Shown in pieces: positions 26,901-34,476 of a stretch of 56,594 nt of DNA (positions within the stretch are counted from its first letter, which is position 1; the number at the start of each line of letters is the position of its first letter). Location: the NCBI GenBank assembly GCA_934479825.1, contig CAKSOW010000014.1, forward strand, positions 1 through 56,594, given 5' to 3'. This DNA is from an uncultured Eubacteriales bacterium (GTDB lineage: Bacteria; Bacillota; Clostridia; Oscillospirales; CAG-382). The position numbers were made by a program, and so were the translations under genes. A model generated the notes under the pieces. It did no database searches, was not told the DNA's origin, and worked only from the letters and a program-made list of their open reading frames with translations.

Positions 26901-27097
26901 ATATAGACTTTGTCCGCAATAGCGGTATCGGTCATGATAGTGGCCGGATTGGAGTTGACGAGAACGACTTCATAGCCCTCTTCTTTTAGGGCAAGGCAGG
27001 CTTGCGTGCCGGCATAGTCGAATTCGGCGGCCTGTCCGATTACGATAGGACCAGAGCCGATTACCATGATCTTTTTTAAATCGGTTCTCTTAGGCAT
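23912..27097 (-). CDS. carB: Carbamoyl-phosphate synthase large subunit
   Basis: CarB uses ammonia from CarA, bicarbonate and two ATP to make carbamoyl phosphate for pyrimidines and arginine. The 1061-residue protein has the normal two-half layout. The N-terminal half starts K-I-M-V-I-G-S-G-P-I-V-I-G-Q-A-A-E-F-D-Y, with an ATP-grasp domain (about 130-330). The second half starts K-V-I-V-L-G-S-G-P-I-R-I-G-Q-G-V-E-F-D-Y near residue 550, with a second ATP-grasp domain. An allosteric MGS-like domain occupies about 930-1061. The start overlaps the end of carA by 8 nt, so the two subunits are translationally coupled. No pyrimidine biosynthesis genes lie nearby. Confidence 0.97.
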   Translation of the reverse strand: MPKRTDLKKIMVIGSGPIVIGQAAEFDYAGTQACLALKEEGYEVVLVNSNPATIMTDTAIADKVYMEPLTLDYLAKIIRREHPDALIPGLGGQTGLNLAMQLEKSGTLEKCGVELLGTSSASIETAEDRELFKKLCERIGEPVLPSVITHTIEEGVEAGKKIGYPVVLRPAFTLGGTGGGFADNEEELREIMKNALDLSPVHQVLVEKSIKGYKEIEYEVMRDANDTAITICNMENIDPVGIHTGDSIVIAPSQTLTNKEYQLLRDSALKIIRALKIEGGCNVQFALDPLSFRYFLIEVNPRVSRSSALASKASGYPIARVSAKISVGLHLDEIPIANTPASFEPTLDYVVTKMPRFPFDKFADANNHLSTQMKATGEVMSVGRTLEESLLKAIRSLEIGVYHLHMKKFDDRETEELLEYIKGGTDDRIFAIAKMLRDGVDLGVICNATGIDMLFLEKFQNIVAAETEIAAAKDDPIVLRKAKRMGFCDRAIADLWGEKELDVFEMRKLNGIFPVYKMIDTCASEFESYIPYFYSTYEDENESVVSDKKKVIVLGSGPIRIGQGVEFDYSTVHAIMTIKDMGYEAIIINNNPETVSTDYTTSDKLYFEPLTVEDVTNIIELEKPIVGVIASLGGQTAINLAEPLRRRGVKIIGTDVDAIEKAENRDAFEKVMESLNIPQPKGKAVTQIEDGIKAASEIGYPVLVRPSFVLGGRAMQLVSNEEMLRHYLRTAVEIDEDKPVLVDKYISGKELEVDAVCDGKDVFVPGIMELIERTGIHSGDSISVYPTFSVSNKVKERILSYTKRLGLGIGIIGLYNIQFIVSPSEKVYVIEVNPRSSRTVPFLSKSSGYSLADIATKVILGQSLRDQGIDQLYGNEKERWYVKVPAFSFSKLRGMDAYLSPEMKSTGEAIGYDDNMTRALYKALQASGMNVANTGSVLVTVSDKDKAEVLPLIKRFYSLGFDIEATHGTSVFLEKAGIKNRERKRISDGSNEIPDAIRGGLINYVINTRDYGSADMNSDGNMIRRCAVENNVTVFTSLDTVRALLDVLEEITMCVSTIDAK

Positions 27098-28190
27098 TTT
27101 CGTCCTCTCCTTTCATAATATCGATAAAGCGGTCAAACAAATAGGAACTGTCCTGCGGTCCGGGTGCGCTTTCGGGGTGATACTGCACCGAAAAGACCTT
27201 GTCTTTCTGGCATTCTACCCCTTCGACGGTGTTGTCAAGCAGATTGATGTGCGTGATAGTTAGTCCCGTTCCTTCTATGCTTGCCGCGTCTACCGCATAG
27301 GAGTGATTTTGGCTGGTGATCTCGATTTTTCCGGTCGCAAGGTTCTTGACCGGGTGGTTGCCGCCGCGGTGTCCGAATTTCAATTTATAGGTCTTTGCAC
27401 CATATGCAAGCGAAATCATCTGATGTCCGAGACAGATACCGAAGATCGGCAACTTGCCGCGTAACGCCCGCACTAAGTCAATGACCTCGGTCACATCTTC
27501 CGGGTCTCCCGGCCCGTTGGAAAGAAATACGCCGTCCGGTTTCATGGCAAGTACGCTCTCAGCGTCCGTGTTAAACGGAACGACCGTCACATTACAGCCG
27601 CGTGCATTTAACGAGCGGATAATGTTGAGCTTGATTCCGCAGTCAACCGCTACTACATTGAACCGGGGATTGGAGGTGCGGCTGTACCAACGTTTTTTGC
27701 TGGAAACAAGAGATACGACATCATGCCGTACAGGCGTTTGAGAAATGGTTCCCAAAGCGTCCTTTACGGTCGTGTCCATGCCGCAGATAAGCGCGCGCCG
27801 GCTGCCTTTTTCGCGGATCGAACGCGTAAGCTTTCTTGTATCAACGCCGGAAATGCCGGGAATGCCGCATTCCTCCATGACCTCCGAGAGCGTCTTGGTG
27901 TAGCGGAAATTGGAGGGGAAATCGTTGTATTCGCGCACGATAAGTCCCCCGATTGTGGGATTTTTGGTTTCGTAGTCGTCGTCTGAAATGCCGTAGTTTC
28001 CGATGAGGGGATACGTCATGACAACCATCTGCCCGGTGTAGGACGGGTCGGAAAGAATCTCTTGGTAGCCGACCATAGAGGTGTTGAAAACGACCTCACA
28101 GACGGCGTTTGTGCGAGTGTCGCCGAACGCATAGCCAAAATATTCGCTTCCGTCCTCCAAAATGAGTTTTCTGTCAAATTGCTTTTCCAA
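27090..28190 (-). CDS. carA: Carbamoyl-phosphate synthase small subunit (glutaminase)
   Basis: CarA hydrolyses glutamine and passes ammonia to CarB. The N-terminal CPSase domain begins L-I-L-E-D-G-S-E-Y-F-G and contains the G-Y-Q-E-I-L-S-D-P-S-Y motif. The C-terminal class I glutamine amidotransferase domain shows the nucleophile elbow F-G-I-C-L-G-H-Q and the catalytic V-Q-Y-H-P-E. I place the start at the TTG at 28190 because similarity begins there and no ATG lies nearby; this gives 366 residues. The frame stays open to an ATG at 28271, just downstream of the promoter, so a longer form is possible. An AAAGGG sits about 13 nt before the TTG, a loose RBS. No PyrR-type attenuator is visible in the short leader. 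Confidence 0.93.
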   Translation of the reverse strand: MEKQFDRKLILEDGSEYFGYAFGDTRTNAVCEVVFNTSMVGYQEILSDPSYTGQMVVMTYPLIGNYGISDDDYETKNPTIGGLIVREYNDFPSNFRYTKTLSEVMEECGIPGISGVDTRKLTRSIREKGSRRALICGMDTTVKDALGTISQTPVRHDVVSLVSSKKRWYSRTSNPRFNVVAVDCGIKLNIIRSLNARGCNVTVVPFNTDAESVLAMKPDGVFLSNGPGDPEDVTEVIDLVRALRGKLPIFGICLGHQMISLAYGAKTYKLKFGHRGGNHPVKNLATGKIEITSQNHSYAVDAASIEGTGLTITHINLLDNTVEGVECQKDKVFSVQYHPESAPGPQDSSYLFDRFIDIMKGEDENA

Positions 28191-28286
28191 GTTGCGTGAC
28201 CGACCCTTTCTGTTTTCCGCTCCGGCTTGTTTTCCTTTGCGCCGCGCCGGAAAAACGCACGCAAAAGACACTATTCTATTCTGTTC

Positions 28287-28315
28287 ATTATAGCATTTTT
28301 ACAAAAGTTTGTCAA
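28287..28315 (-). promoter_or_regulatory. Consensus SigA promoter of carAB
   Basis: On the minus strand: TTGACA (28315-28310), a 17-bp spacer and TATAAT (28292-28287). Both hexamers and the spacing match consensus exactly, which suggests strong constitutive transcription. Confidence 0.9.
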
Positions 28316-28400
28316 GAATCGTCCCATGGGAAGAATGCCGAATCTTAGCCATGAAAAGCCCTCAAAGTCGTGTATATTTCCCAAGAAAAACGAAAAAAAG

Positions 28401-28436
28401 CAAACAGCCGCAAATACGGTGTATCGCGGCTGTTTG
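28401..28436 (-). terminator. Terminator after the GH36 gene
   Basis: An 11-bp stem (CAAACAGCCGC at 28401-28411 against GCGGCTGTTTG at 28426-28436). On the minus strand it is followed by CTTTTTTTCG, a good Rho-independent tail. It lies 16 nt past the stop at 28452. Confidence 0.85.
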
Positions 28437-28451
28437 CAAGATGTAACGTTA

Positions 28452-30422
28452 TTATGAATGCGAGTAGAAAAATACTTTTGACGAACGCTTTTCGGGGAGC
28501 GTCACACAAAAACCGTTTTGGGCAAGTTCTTTTCCGGAAACCGTGAATGACCCGTTTGTGTCGGAATCGGTGAATGTGTAAACGGCATTTTGGTCTACAC
28601 CGCCAAGCAAGTAGGAGGCGGAGGTGTAAGGCGCGTTCTCACGCCGGAAAACCTGAACCATACCGTCTTTTCCGTCCGGACGGTCAAACTGCCAAGCACA
28701 CCAGACATCGGTCTTGTCGGAAATTTCGGAGAGGGGGTAGAAATCTTCGGAAAAGTAGGGACGAACTTTCAGGTATTCTTCAAATATTTCGCGTAAGAAT
28801 TCCATTTTTTCGGGATCGTCGCCGAAGTTTTCATCCTCCGCATAGGTGAAATTGGTGGCAAGGGAGGCGCCGAAACTGCTGCGGATGCGGTATGTATCGT
28901 AAAGCCGTCCGGTGCCCGTGCCGGAATAGGGCATCCAGTTGTTGAAGGAAAGCGCATGGCATTGTGCGGCGTAATCGTCATAGTTGGCCGGGCATTGGTA
29001 GTCGCTGCGCCAGAGCGGCACACTGCGCCGGAGCATTTCAATGTCGATTCGTCTGCCGCCCGACGCACAGTTGTCGATAATGAGATGCGGAAATTCTTCA
29101 AGAAGAGTGTCCCATAAGCGGTAAAGACCGTTGATGTAGCTGATTTCGTTGATTCCGATGCGGCCCTCTTGGTCAAAATCCACCCAGAACGGCTTAGGCC
29201 ATGTGTTGAAGTCAATGCGTAAGCAGTCGATTTTCAAGGTGCGGATGTGTTCGGCCAACATGTCGTAGCAGGCCTGCCAAGCCGTTTTGTCGCCCAGTTT
29301 TAACAGAACATGACCGTAGCCGGCCTCGCCGCGGTCGTAGAAATACTCCGGATGCTCCTTGAACCCGGCCGACTCGACGCGTGCCCGTTCCGGTTCAAAC
29401 CATAAAACAAATTTCATCCCGGCCGCGTGAACCGCTTCGGAAACGTCTTTCAAGGCGTTTGGATGAACGTCAAGGCTGACCGACCAGTCGCCGTTGCGCG
29501 TTGACCAATCGCCCTCAAATTCGTTGGGCGTGGGGAGTGTGCCTTTTCCGTACCAGCCGGCGTCCATCCATAAGTATTCATACGGAAGTTTGTATTTTTG
29601 GATGGTCTTTATGCGTGAGAGCACCGATTTGCTTTTCATGCCGCCCCAGACGTTGGCGCAGAGCGGCGCAAATGCATCGCGGCCGGCACTGCCGATCTGC
29701 GAATAGCATTCTTTGACAAGCCGCCGCCACAGGTTCTGTGACTCGGCCACCGTTCCGGTGTAGGGAAGTACCACAATGCTTGACGAACGGAACTTTTCGC
29801 CCGGCATCAAATGAAAATCAACCTTTTCAAGACCCGTGCGCACCCGTACATCGTCTGTGCCGCGGTTTATCTTGCAGGCCCAGCTTCCGCTCCAGCCAAT
29901 CGCAAAGATTACGCCGGCATTTTTCTTGTGTATGTTGAAAAACGGCGCATGTCCTTCACTGGAACGTCCGCTCGACGTGGCATAGCTCTTTTCCTCGTTC
30001 GGATAAATGTGGTTGATGCGGCGGTTTTCAACGATTTTGTCAATGTTGCAGGCGAATTCGTCGGTCGTCCAGTCCGAACCGTTCGGCGCATAGATTTTGG
30101 TGGCCGTTTCCGGGTCGGGATAATAGGCGGTAAAGCGGTAGGGGGCTTCATGTGCAAGCGGCAGGGTAAAGTCTGCGTCAAACAGCTCCGAAATCTGACC
30201 GGTCGGCTCGTCCGACGCGTTTTCAAACACGTTTACCCACTCATAAGCGCCATGCTTTCCGATTTTTTTGGCTGTGTTGGTGACGGTAAGTCCCTTTTCA
30301 AAGCGATAGACCGTTACAAGCGTGTCCCCGTTACAGGTGCTTGTTTTCGTGCAAGCGCATTCACCGCTTGGCTTTCCGTCATATAAAAAGCTGAATCGGG
30401 GACTTTTTTTCAAAAACTCCAT
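28452..30422 (-). CDS. Alpha-galactosidase, GH36 family
   Basis: The 656-residue protein has the GH36 (clan GH-D) form: an N-terminal beta-sandwich (about 1-250), a TIM barrel (about 260-560) and a C-terminal beta domain. The barrel carries Y-E-Y-L-W-M-D-A-G-W-Y, W-F-E-P-E-R, the nucleophile motif R-I-D-F-N (Asp404), C-A-S-G-G-R-R-I-D and the acid/base motif R-S-D-Y-Q (Asp474). GH36 enzymes remove terminal alpha-galactose from raffinose-type sugars or galactomannan. There is no signal peptide, so it is cytoplasmic. RBS GGGAGG. The gene starts 27 nt after a DMT-type transporter gene and shares its transcript; a divergent AraC regulator lies beyond. Confidence 0.92.
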   Translation of the reverse strand: MEFLKKSPRFSFLYDGKPSGECACTKTSTCNGDTLVTVYRFEKGLTVTNTAKKIGKHGAYEWVNVFENASDEPTGQISELFDADFTLPLAHEAPYRFTAYYPDPETATKIYAPNGSDWTTDEFACNIDKIVENRRINHIYPNEEKSYATSSGRSSEGHAPFFNIHKKNAGVIFAIGWSGSWACKINRGTDDVRVRTGLEKVDFHLMPGEKFRSSSIVVLPYTGTVAESQNLWRRLVKECYSQIGSAGRDAFAPLCANVWGGMKSKSVLSRIKTIQKYKLPYEYLWMDAGWYGKGTLPTPNEFEGDWSTRNGDWSVSLDVHPNALKDVSEAVHAAGMKFVLWFEPERARVESAGFKEHPEYFYDRGEAGYGHVLLKLGDKTAWQACYDMLAEHIRTLKIDCLRIDFNTWPKPFWVDFDQEGRIGINEISYINGLYRLWDTLLEEFPHLIIDNCASGGRRIDIEMLRRSVPLWRSDYQCPANYDDYAAQCHALSFNNWMPYSGTGTGRLYDTYRIRSSFGASLATNFTYAEDENFGDDPEKMEFLREIFEEYLKVRPYFSEDFYPLSEISDKTDVWCAWQFDRPDGKDGMVQVFRRENAPYTSASYLLGGVDQNAVYTFTDSDTNGSFTVSGKELAQNGFCVTLPEKRSSKVFFYSHS

Positions 30423-30449
30423 TGGTATTCCTCCCAGATGTTATGGATT

Positions 30450-31376
30450 TTATAAGAATAAACAGGTTCCGGCAACGGCAAGGAGAAGTCCCAGCCATTG
30501 AATCGGGGTGAGACGCGCGCGGAAAAACAGTTTGTCTGCAAGCGCCGAGCAGAGAATGCTTCCGCCTGTAACCGCCGGATACAGAACAGTTGCCGGAAGA
30601 AGTGAAGCGCCGACTAACTGCAAAAGATAGGAAAAACCGCCGGCAAAAGCCGCTCCGACCGAAAGGACAAGAACAAAGCGAAAATCTCCTTTGATGCCAA
30701 AAGCAGCAAGTATCGGTTCTTTGCCGTTTTTTCTCCATTGGATCAAACAGAGAAGAAAGGTAAAAATGGCTCCTGCAAGCGCCGACCAAAAGGCAAATCC
30801 GAATGTGCCGGCTGTCGGCAGAACGGTTTCAATCTGATGCCGTTTGGAAAGAATGCTGACAAACCCGTTTAAGATGAACACTGCGCCGCATAAAAGCAAA
30901 ACTTGCGGTGACAGAGCGGACTTGCCGTCCTTTTTCCCGAAACGAAAATTGTAAAGTATGACCGCGAGGATGATGAGCACCAGTCCCAAGAAACGCAAAA
31001 ACGTGAATTTTTCCTGTAAGAACAGCACGCCGTACAAATAGGGGAGCGTCATGCCGCCGGTCATCAAAAACAGGGTATAGAGCGTCATACCGCCTTGGGC
31101 TAACAGCAGAAAGCCGATGAGCGTGTAAATCAGGCATAACAGTTCTTTTCCTGCGGCAAGCGCAAGCGTAAATAGGGAAAAGAAATCGGCGCGGGCGCTT
31201 TCGGAGGTGATTGCGCAAAGAAAGGCAAAGAATACGGTTTTTACAAGCCCGACGACAAAAAGAAATACCGTTCCGGCAAGTATCGTGTTACCTTTGCGAT
31301 TTCCGTATACTTTCTGAAAAACAAAGCTTGCGGCAAGAAGCAGGTCTGCCGCGGCGATGAGGAGTGGTCCGTTCAA
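30450..31376 (-). CDS. DMT/EamA-superfamily membrane transporter
   Basis: The 308-residue, very hydrophobic protein has about ten transmembrane segments in two homologous halves, as in EamA-type drug/metabolite transporters. L-Y-G-V-L-F-L-Q-E-K near the middle and L-A-D-K-L-F-F-R-A near the end are the usual 'E/DK' motifs closing helices 4 and 9. The start is a TTG at 31376, preceded by AAGGAAAGAAG. It lies in one operon with GH36 and opposite an AraC regulator. That context suggests it moves a sugar or a by-product of galactoside breakdown, but DMT proteins are mostly exporters with unpredictable cargo, so this is only inference. Confidence 0.85.
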   Translation of the reverse strand: MNGPLLIAAADLLLAASFVFQKVYGNRKGNTILAGTVFLFVVGLVKTVFFAFLCAITSESARADFFSLFTLALAAGKELLCLIYTLIGFLLLAQGGMTLYTLFLMTGGMTLPYLYGVLFLQEKFTFLRFLGLVLIILAVILYNFRFGKKDGKSALSPQVLLLCGAVFILNGFVSILSKRHQIETVLPTAGTFGFAFWSALAGAIFTFLLCLIQWRKNGKEPILAAFGIKGDFRFVLVLSVGAAFAGGFSYLLQLVGASLLPATVLYPAVTGGSILCSALADKLFFRARLTPIQWLGLLLAVAGTCLFL

Positions 31377-31452
31377 ATCGGTTAACTTCTTTCCTTGTGT
31401 TTTTTATTGAAATCTTTTTCTATATACTAACACAAGAAATCTTATATAACTA

Positions 31453-31482
31453 TTGACTTTTCGTCCTAAAATATAATATAAT
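31453..31482 (+). promoter_or_regulatory. Promoter of the second AraC gene
   Basis: TTGACT (31453-31458), an 18-bp spacer and TATAAT (31477-31482) in an AT-rich run. The string TATTGACTTTTCGTC resembles the -35 region of the 10682 promoter (TATTAACTTTCGTC). Confidence 0.6.
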
Positions 31483-31509
31483 AATCAAAAACGAAAAAGG
31501 TGGGGCATC

Positions 31510-32325
31510 ATGGCGCACGAAGAGAATAAACAGCTTTTACAGCCGCTTTTGGCTTGTGAACTGTCAGTCAGCTATTCCGAATCCACCCGAAAGACGCATA
31601 AATTCCAGATTGATAACCATTGTCACGATTGCTGTGAAATCTATATCAACCTCACCGGAGACGTATCTTTCATGGTGGAGGATACCCTGTATCCCGTATC
31701 GCATGGCGACGCGGTCATTACCAAACCGTGGGAACATCATCATTGCGTCTACCGCAGTGACCGGCTGCATAAGCATTATTGGATCTTGTTTTCGACGGAA
31801 AATGAAACGCTCTATCCGCATTTTTTCGACCGTATCCCCGGACACCGGAATCTGATCTCATTGCCGTCCGACCAAAAGGAGGAGCTTATCGCGCTTTGCC
31901 GGTCGCTTCTTGAAAACAAAGAGAACGACTTAAACCGCTATGCAGATTTTTTCGCCATGCAGCAGCTTTTGGCGCACGGCGCGGCACATTCGCACGGAAA
32001 AACAAGCGCTTTGCCCAAAGAGCTTGCCGCCATGCTTGAATACGCGGCGAGCGCCGCACCGAATGAATTGACCGCCGCAAGTCTTGCCGAGAGGGGACAT
32101 GTCAGTATCAGTACGGCGGAACGGCTGTTTCGCGAGTATATCGGCTTGACTCCGTTAAAATACATTACGGAAAAGCGGTTTGATAAGGCGCGCACCTTGT
32201 TAAAAAGCGGCAAAAACGTAACAGAAGCCGCTATGGAAAGCGGCTTCTGCGACAGTTCTTATTTCATTTTACAGTTCCGGAAACGGTATGGTTCCACACC
32301 CGGCAAATTCCGGAAACAGTCGTAA
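31510..32325 (+). CDS. AraC-family transcriptional regulator of the galactosidase cassette
   Basis: The 271-residue protein has an N-terminal cupin domain with clustered histidines (N-H-C-H-D-C-C-E, E-H-H-H-C; about 36-85) and a C-terminal AraC/XylS DNA-binding domain (about 175-268: G-H-V-S-I-S-T-A-E-R-L-F, T-P-L-K-Y-I-T, E-S-G-F-C-D-S-S-Y-F). RBS AAAGGTGGGG before the ATG at 31510. It is divergent from the DMT-GH36 operon and probably controls it in response to a sugar. It ends 10 nt before the convergent GH63-like gene. Confidence 0.92.
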   Translation: MAHEENKQLLQPLLACELSVSYSESTRKTHKFQIDNHCHDCCEIYINLTGDVSFMVEDTLYPVSHGDAVITKPWEHHHCVYRSDRLHKHYWILFSTENETLYPHFFDRIPGHRNLISLPSDQKEELIALCRSLLENKENDLNRYADFFAMQQLLAHGAAHSHGKTSALPKELAAMLEYAASAAPNELTAASLAERGHVSISTAERLFREYIGLTPLKYITEKRFDKARTLLKSGKNVTEAAMESGFCDSSYFILQFRKRYGSTPGKFRKQS

Positions 32326-32335
32326 ACTACCGGTC

Positions 32336-33613
32336 TTACGGCAAAAATCTTGCCGGAGACGGTTTGCCTTCAAGCTCGTCCGCCATGTTGAGCGCAAGCA
32401 CGTTCCAGTTGACAAAACCGGGATTCATGATCGGTTCGCGCGTTTCGGGATTGTAGTATTCGTGCAGATCGCCGGTCTTGCGAAGATCGTCGCCAAGCAG
32501 GCTTAACGTGCGTTTGCATAACTCTTCGGCTTCGGCACGGTAGCCATAATTCATCAGACCGCGGAAAACGGCATATTGCGCGATGATCCAGATTGGCCCC
32601 AACCAGTTGGAGGGGTTTCCGGTCGGTTCGAGGTTGTACATTTTTTCATCTTTCGATAACGAACGGATACCGCCGGGAGAAAAGAACGTGTTTTCGTCCA
32701 TGATGTGGTCTTTGAGGGCGGCCGCCTGTTCGGGCGTTGCAAAACCGATAAGCAGGGGCAGGAAGTTTGACCAGCACCGAACCTTAATAAAGAGCGTGTT
32801 CCAGAATACGCCGAGTCCCTTGTGGAACCAGTCGTAAGGACGCGTCTTGATATCGACATCCACACTGTAAAACATTTTGTCGCGTGCGTCATAGCATTCG
32901 TTCTGAATGGCCTCAACCAATTTATCGGCTTTTCCGGCATAGACGGAGGCATCGCCGGAAAGACCGAATGCTTCACAGATCTTTGCCATACTGCGGAATT
33001 CGCGGACCAGGAAACTGTTCAAAAAGACAGAGGCCGTCGAGAAACGCGGACGTCCGAAAGTAGCCGGGTCGTTGTCCACGCCGATCATAACGTCGTCTGC
33101 CCACACATACAGACCGCATTTTTCGTTGTAGTAGTAGCGGTCATAGCAGGCAAAATACTTCTTCAATTTGTCAAGGTCGCCGCGGATCCATTCAAAGTCG
33201 CCGGCAAAGCCGCTGACAAGGCAGATCTGTTGGCATAAAAAGGGCTTGTGCATGTTGAGAATTTCGCCCTCGTTATGTTTTTTGATTAAATACGGCTCTG
33301 CCGCGTCCGGTTCGTTGACCATCATGGGTATGTAGCCGTCGGAGAGTTGGAAATTCAAGAAATTCTTTACGTTTCCCTTGCCGCATTCGACTAATTTTGC
33401 GGCAAAATCCGGTTCGGTCTGTTCGTTTTCCGCAACGCCGATCATGGCGTACATTGCCCAGAACGTGTCCCAGTCCCAAAGATTGCCGTCATAGGCGGAA
33501 CCCGGATCGACAAAGGGATATTTGTAGTTGCCGTAAGGCTTTTTCATGACCTTGTCGAGCTTGGAAAACAGATAGTCGCGGATAAGCTCGCGGTCGGTTT
33601 TGGTGTTGGACAT
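32336..33613 (-). CDS. GH63-like (MGH1-type) glycoside hydrolase
   Basis: This 425-residue enzyme resembles the (alpha/alpha)6-barrel group that includes GH63 mannosylglycerate/glucosylglycerate hydrolases and bacterial GH63 proteins. It has W-D-W-D-T-F-W near residue 46, G-V-D-N-D-P with Asp180 (likely general acid), N-W-L-G-P-I-W and H-E-Y-Y-N-P with Glu385 (likely general base). There is no signal peptide, so it is cytoplasmic. The substrate is open: an alpha-glucoside, alpha-mannoside or glycerate-linked sugar. RBS AAGGAG. It is the last gene of an operon with the YtvI-like and anchored proteins upstream (gap 32 nt). Confidence 0.82.
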   Translation of the reverse strand: MSNTKTDRELIRDYLFSKLDKVMKKPYGNYKYPFVDPGSAYDGNLWDWDTFWAMYAMIGVAENEQTEPDFAAKLVECGKGNVKNFLNFQLSDGYIPMMVNEPDAAEPYLIKKHNEGEILNMHKPFLCQQICLVSGFAGDFEWIRGDLDKLKKYFACYDRYYYNEKCGLYVWADDVMIGVDNDPATFGRPRFSTASVFLNSFLVREFRSMAKICEAFGLSGDASVYAGKADKLVEAIQNECYDARDKMFYSVDVDIKTRPYDWFHKGLGVFWNTLFIKVRCWSNFLPLLIGFATPEQAAALKDHIMDENTFFSPGGIRSLSKDEKMYNLEPTGNPSNWLGPIWIIAQYAVFRGLMNYGYRAEAEELCKRTLSLLGDDLRKTGDLHEYYNPETREPIMNPGFVNWNVLALNMADELEGKPSPARFLP

Positions 33614-33645
33614 AATGATTGCTCCTTTTCGTTTGTAACGTTGGT

Positions 33646-34476
33646 TTATGTAAGTTTCACTGCGCGGTAGACGGCGTTTTGCGCGTCAACGATCAGGCAT
33701 TCGCTGTCTGAAAACGGATATAGGGAAAGTATATCGCCGGATGCGCCTGTTAAAGCAATTTCCGCATAAGTGCCCTCATACAGTAAGCCGCGTGTGAGGG
33801 CGTCTAGGACGGTGCCGGAACCTGCTTTTTGCTGTAAAAAGTCCGGAAACCGCGCATAGGAAATGCGGGAGGTTACGGTTAGCGGGATATCGCCTGCGAT
33901 AAGCTGATCTTGCGTGACAGAGAGCTTGTCTCCGACCCCAAAACGGGAATCGGAACGATTACCGGAACCGGCTTCCGATATCTGCCACACACCCAAATAA
34001 TCGGTATAGAGCTTTTCAAAATAGCGGTTGTTTTCTGAACAGGTAAGAGTTTCCCAAACAGTCTGAATTCTGCCGTTTTCCGAAACAAAGGACAGTAAAA
34101 GGTCGTTATCGTTGAAAATATCGTTATTTTCATTCAACTCGGCGGCATACAGAAACTGAATACAACGGCTGTTGCCGGCCACTTTTGCTTTGAAAGAATA
34201 ATCCGCTTGAAAACCGTCAACAGAAATGTCCGCCAAATAGGAACCGTTTTCTTTGTATACCCGGAGGGCGTAGCGTTGGTTTATGTTCGGCGGTACAAAT
34301 TCATCATATATATAATCGCCTAACCAAAAATCAAGAGATTCGGAAATTTCGCTTGCATTGGCTTGTACTGCCGGAGCGTGCTGGTTGGAGAACTGTATGA
34401 AATTAAGAGCTATGGAGAAAACCAATAAAATGGATAAAACAAGGACAGGAATAGAAATACGGTGCGGTTTTATCAT
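33646..34476 (-). CDS. Membrane-anchored extracellular protein of unknown function
   Basis: The 276-residue protein has one hydrophobic segment near the N terminus (about 9-29), then a polar domain outside the membrane. That part looks like a small beta-barrel or lipocalin-like fold (W-L-G-D-Y-I-Y-D-E-F; a second Y-L-G-V-W-Q-I-S-E-A start at about 163), suggesting two related halves. I cannot assign it to a family. The start overlaps the stop of the YtvI-like gene by four bases (ATGA), with AGAAAGGA as RBS, so translation is coupled. It sits between a membrane protein and a glycosidase in one operon, which hints at an envelope role. Confidence 0.7.
   Translation of the reverse strand: MIKPHRISIPVLVLSILLVFSIALNFIQFSNQHAPAVQANASEISESLDFWLGDYIYDEFVPPNINQRYALRVYKENGSYLADISVDGFQADYSFKAKVAGNSRCIQFLYAAELNENNDIFNDNDLLLSFVSENGRIQTVWETLTCSENNRYFEKLYTDYLGVWQISEAGSGNRSDSRFGVGDKLSVTQDQLIAGDIPLTVTSRISYARFPDFLQQKAGSGTVLDALTRGLLYEGTYAEIALTGASGDILSLYPFSDSECLIVDAQNAVYRAVKLT

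Noticed and set aside
28191..28286. PyrR-type attenuator or other riboswitch in front of carA
   Set aside because: The leader is under 100 nt and shows no terminator/antiterminator pair.
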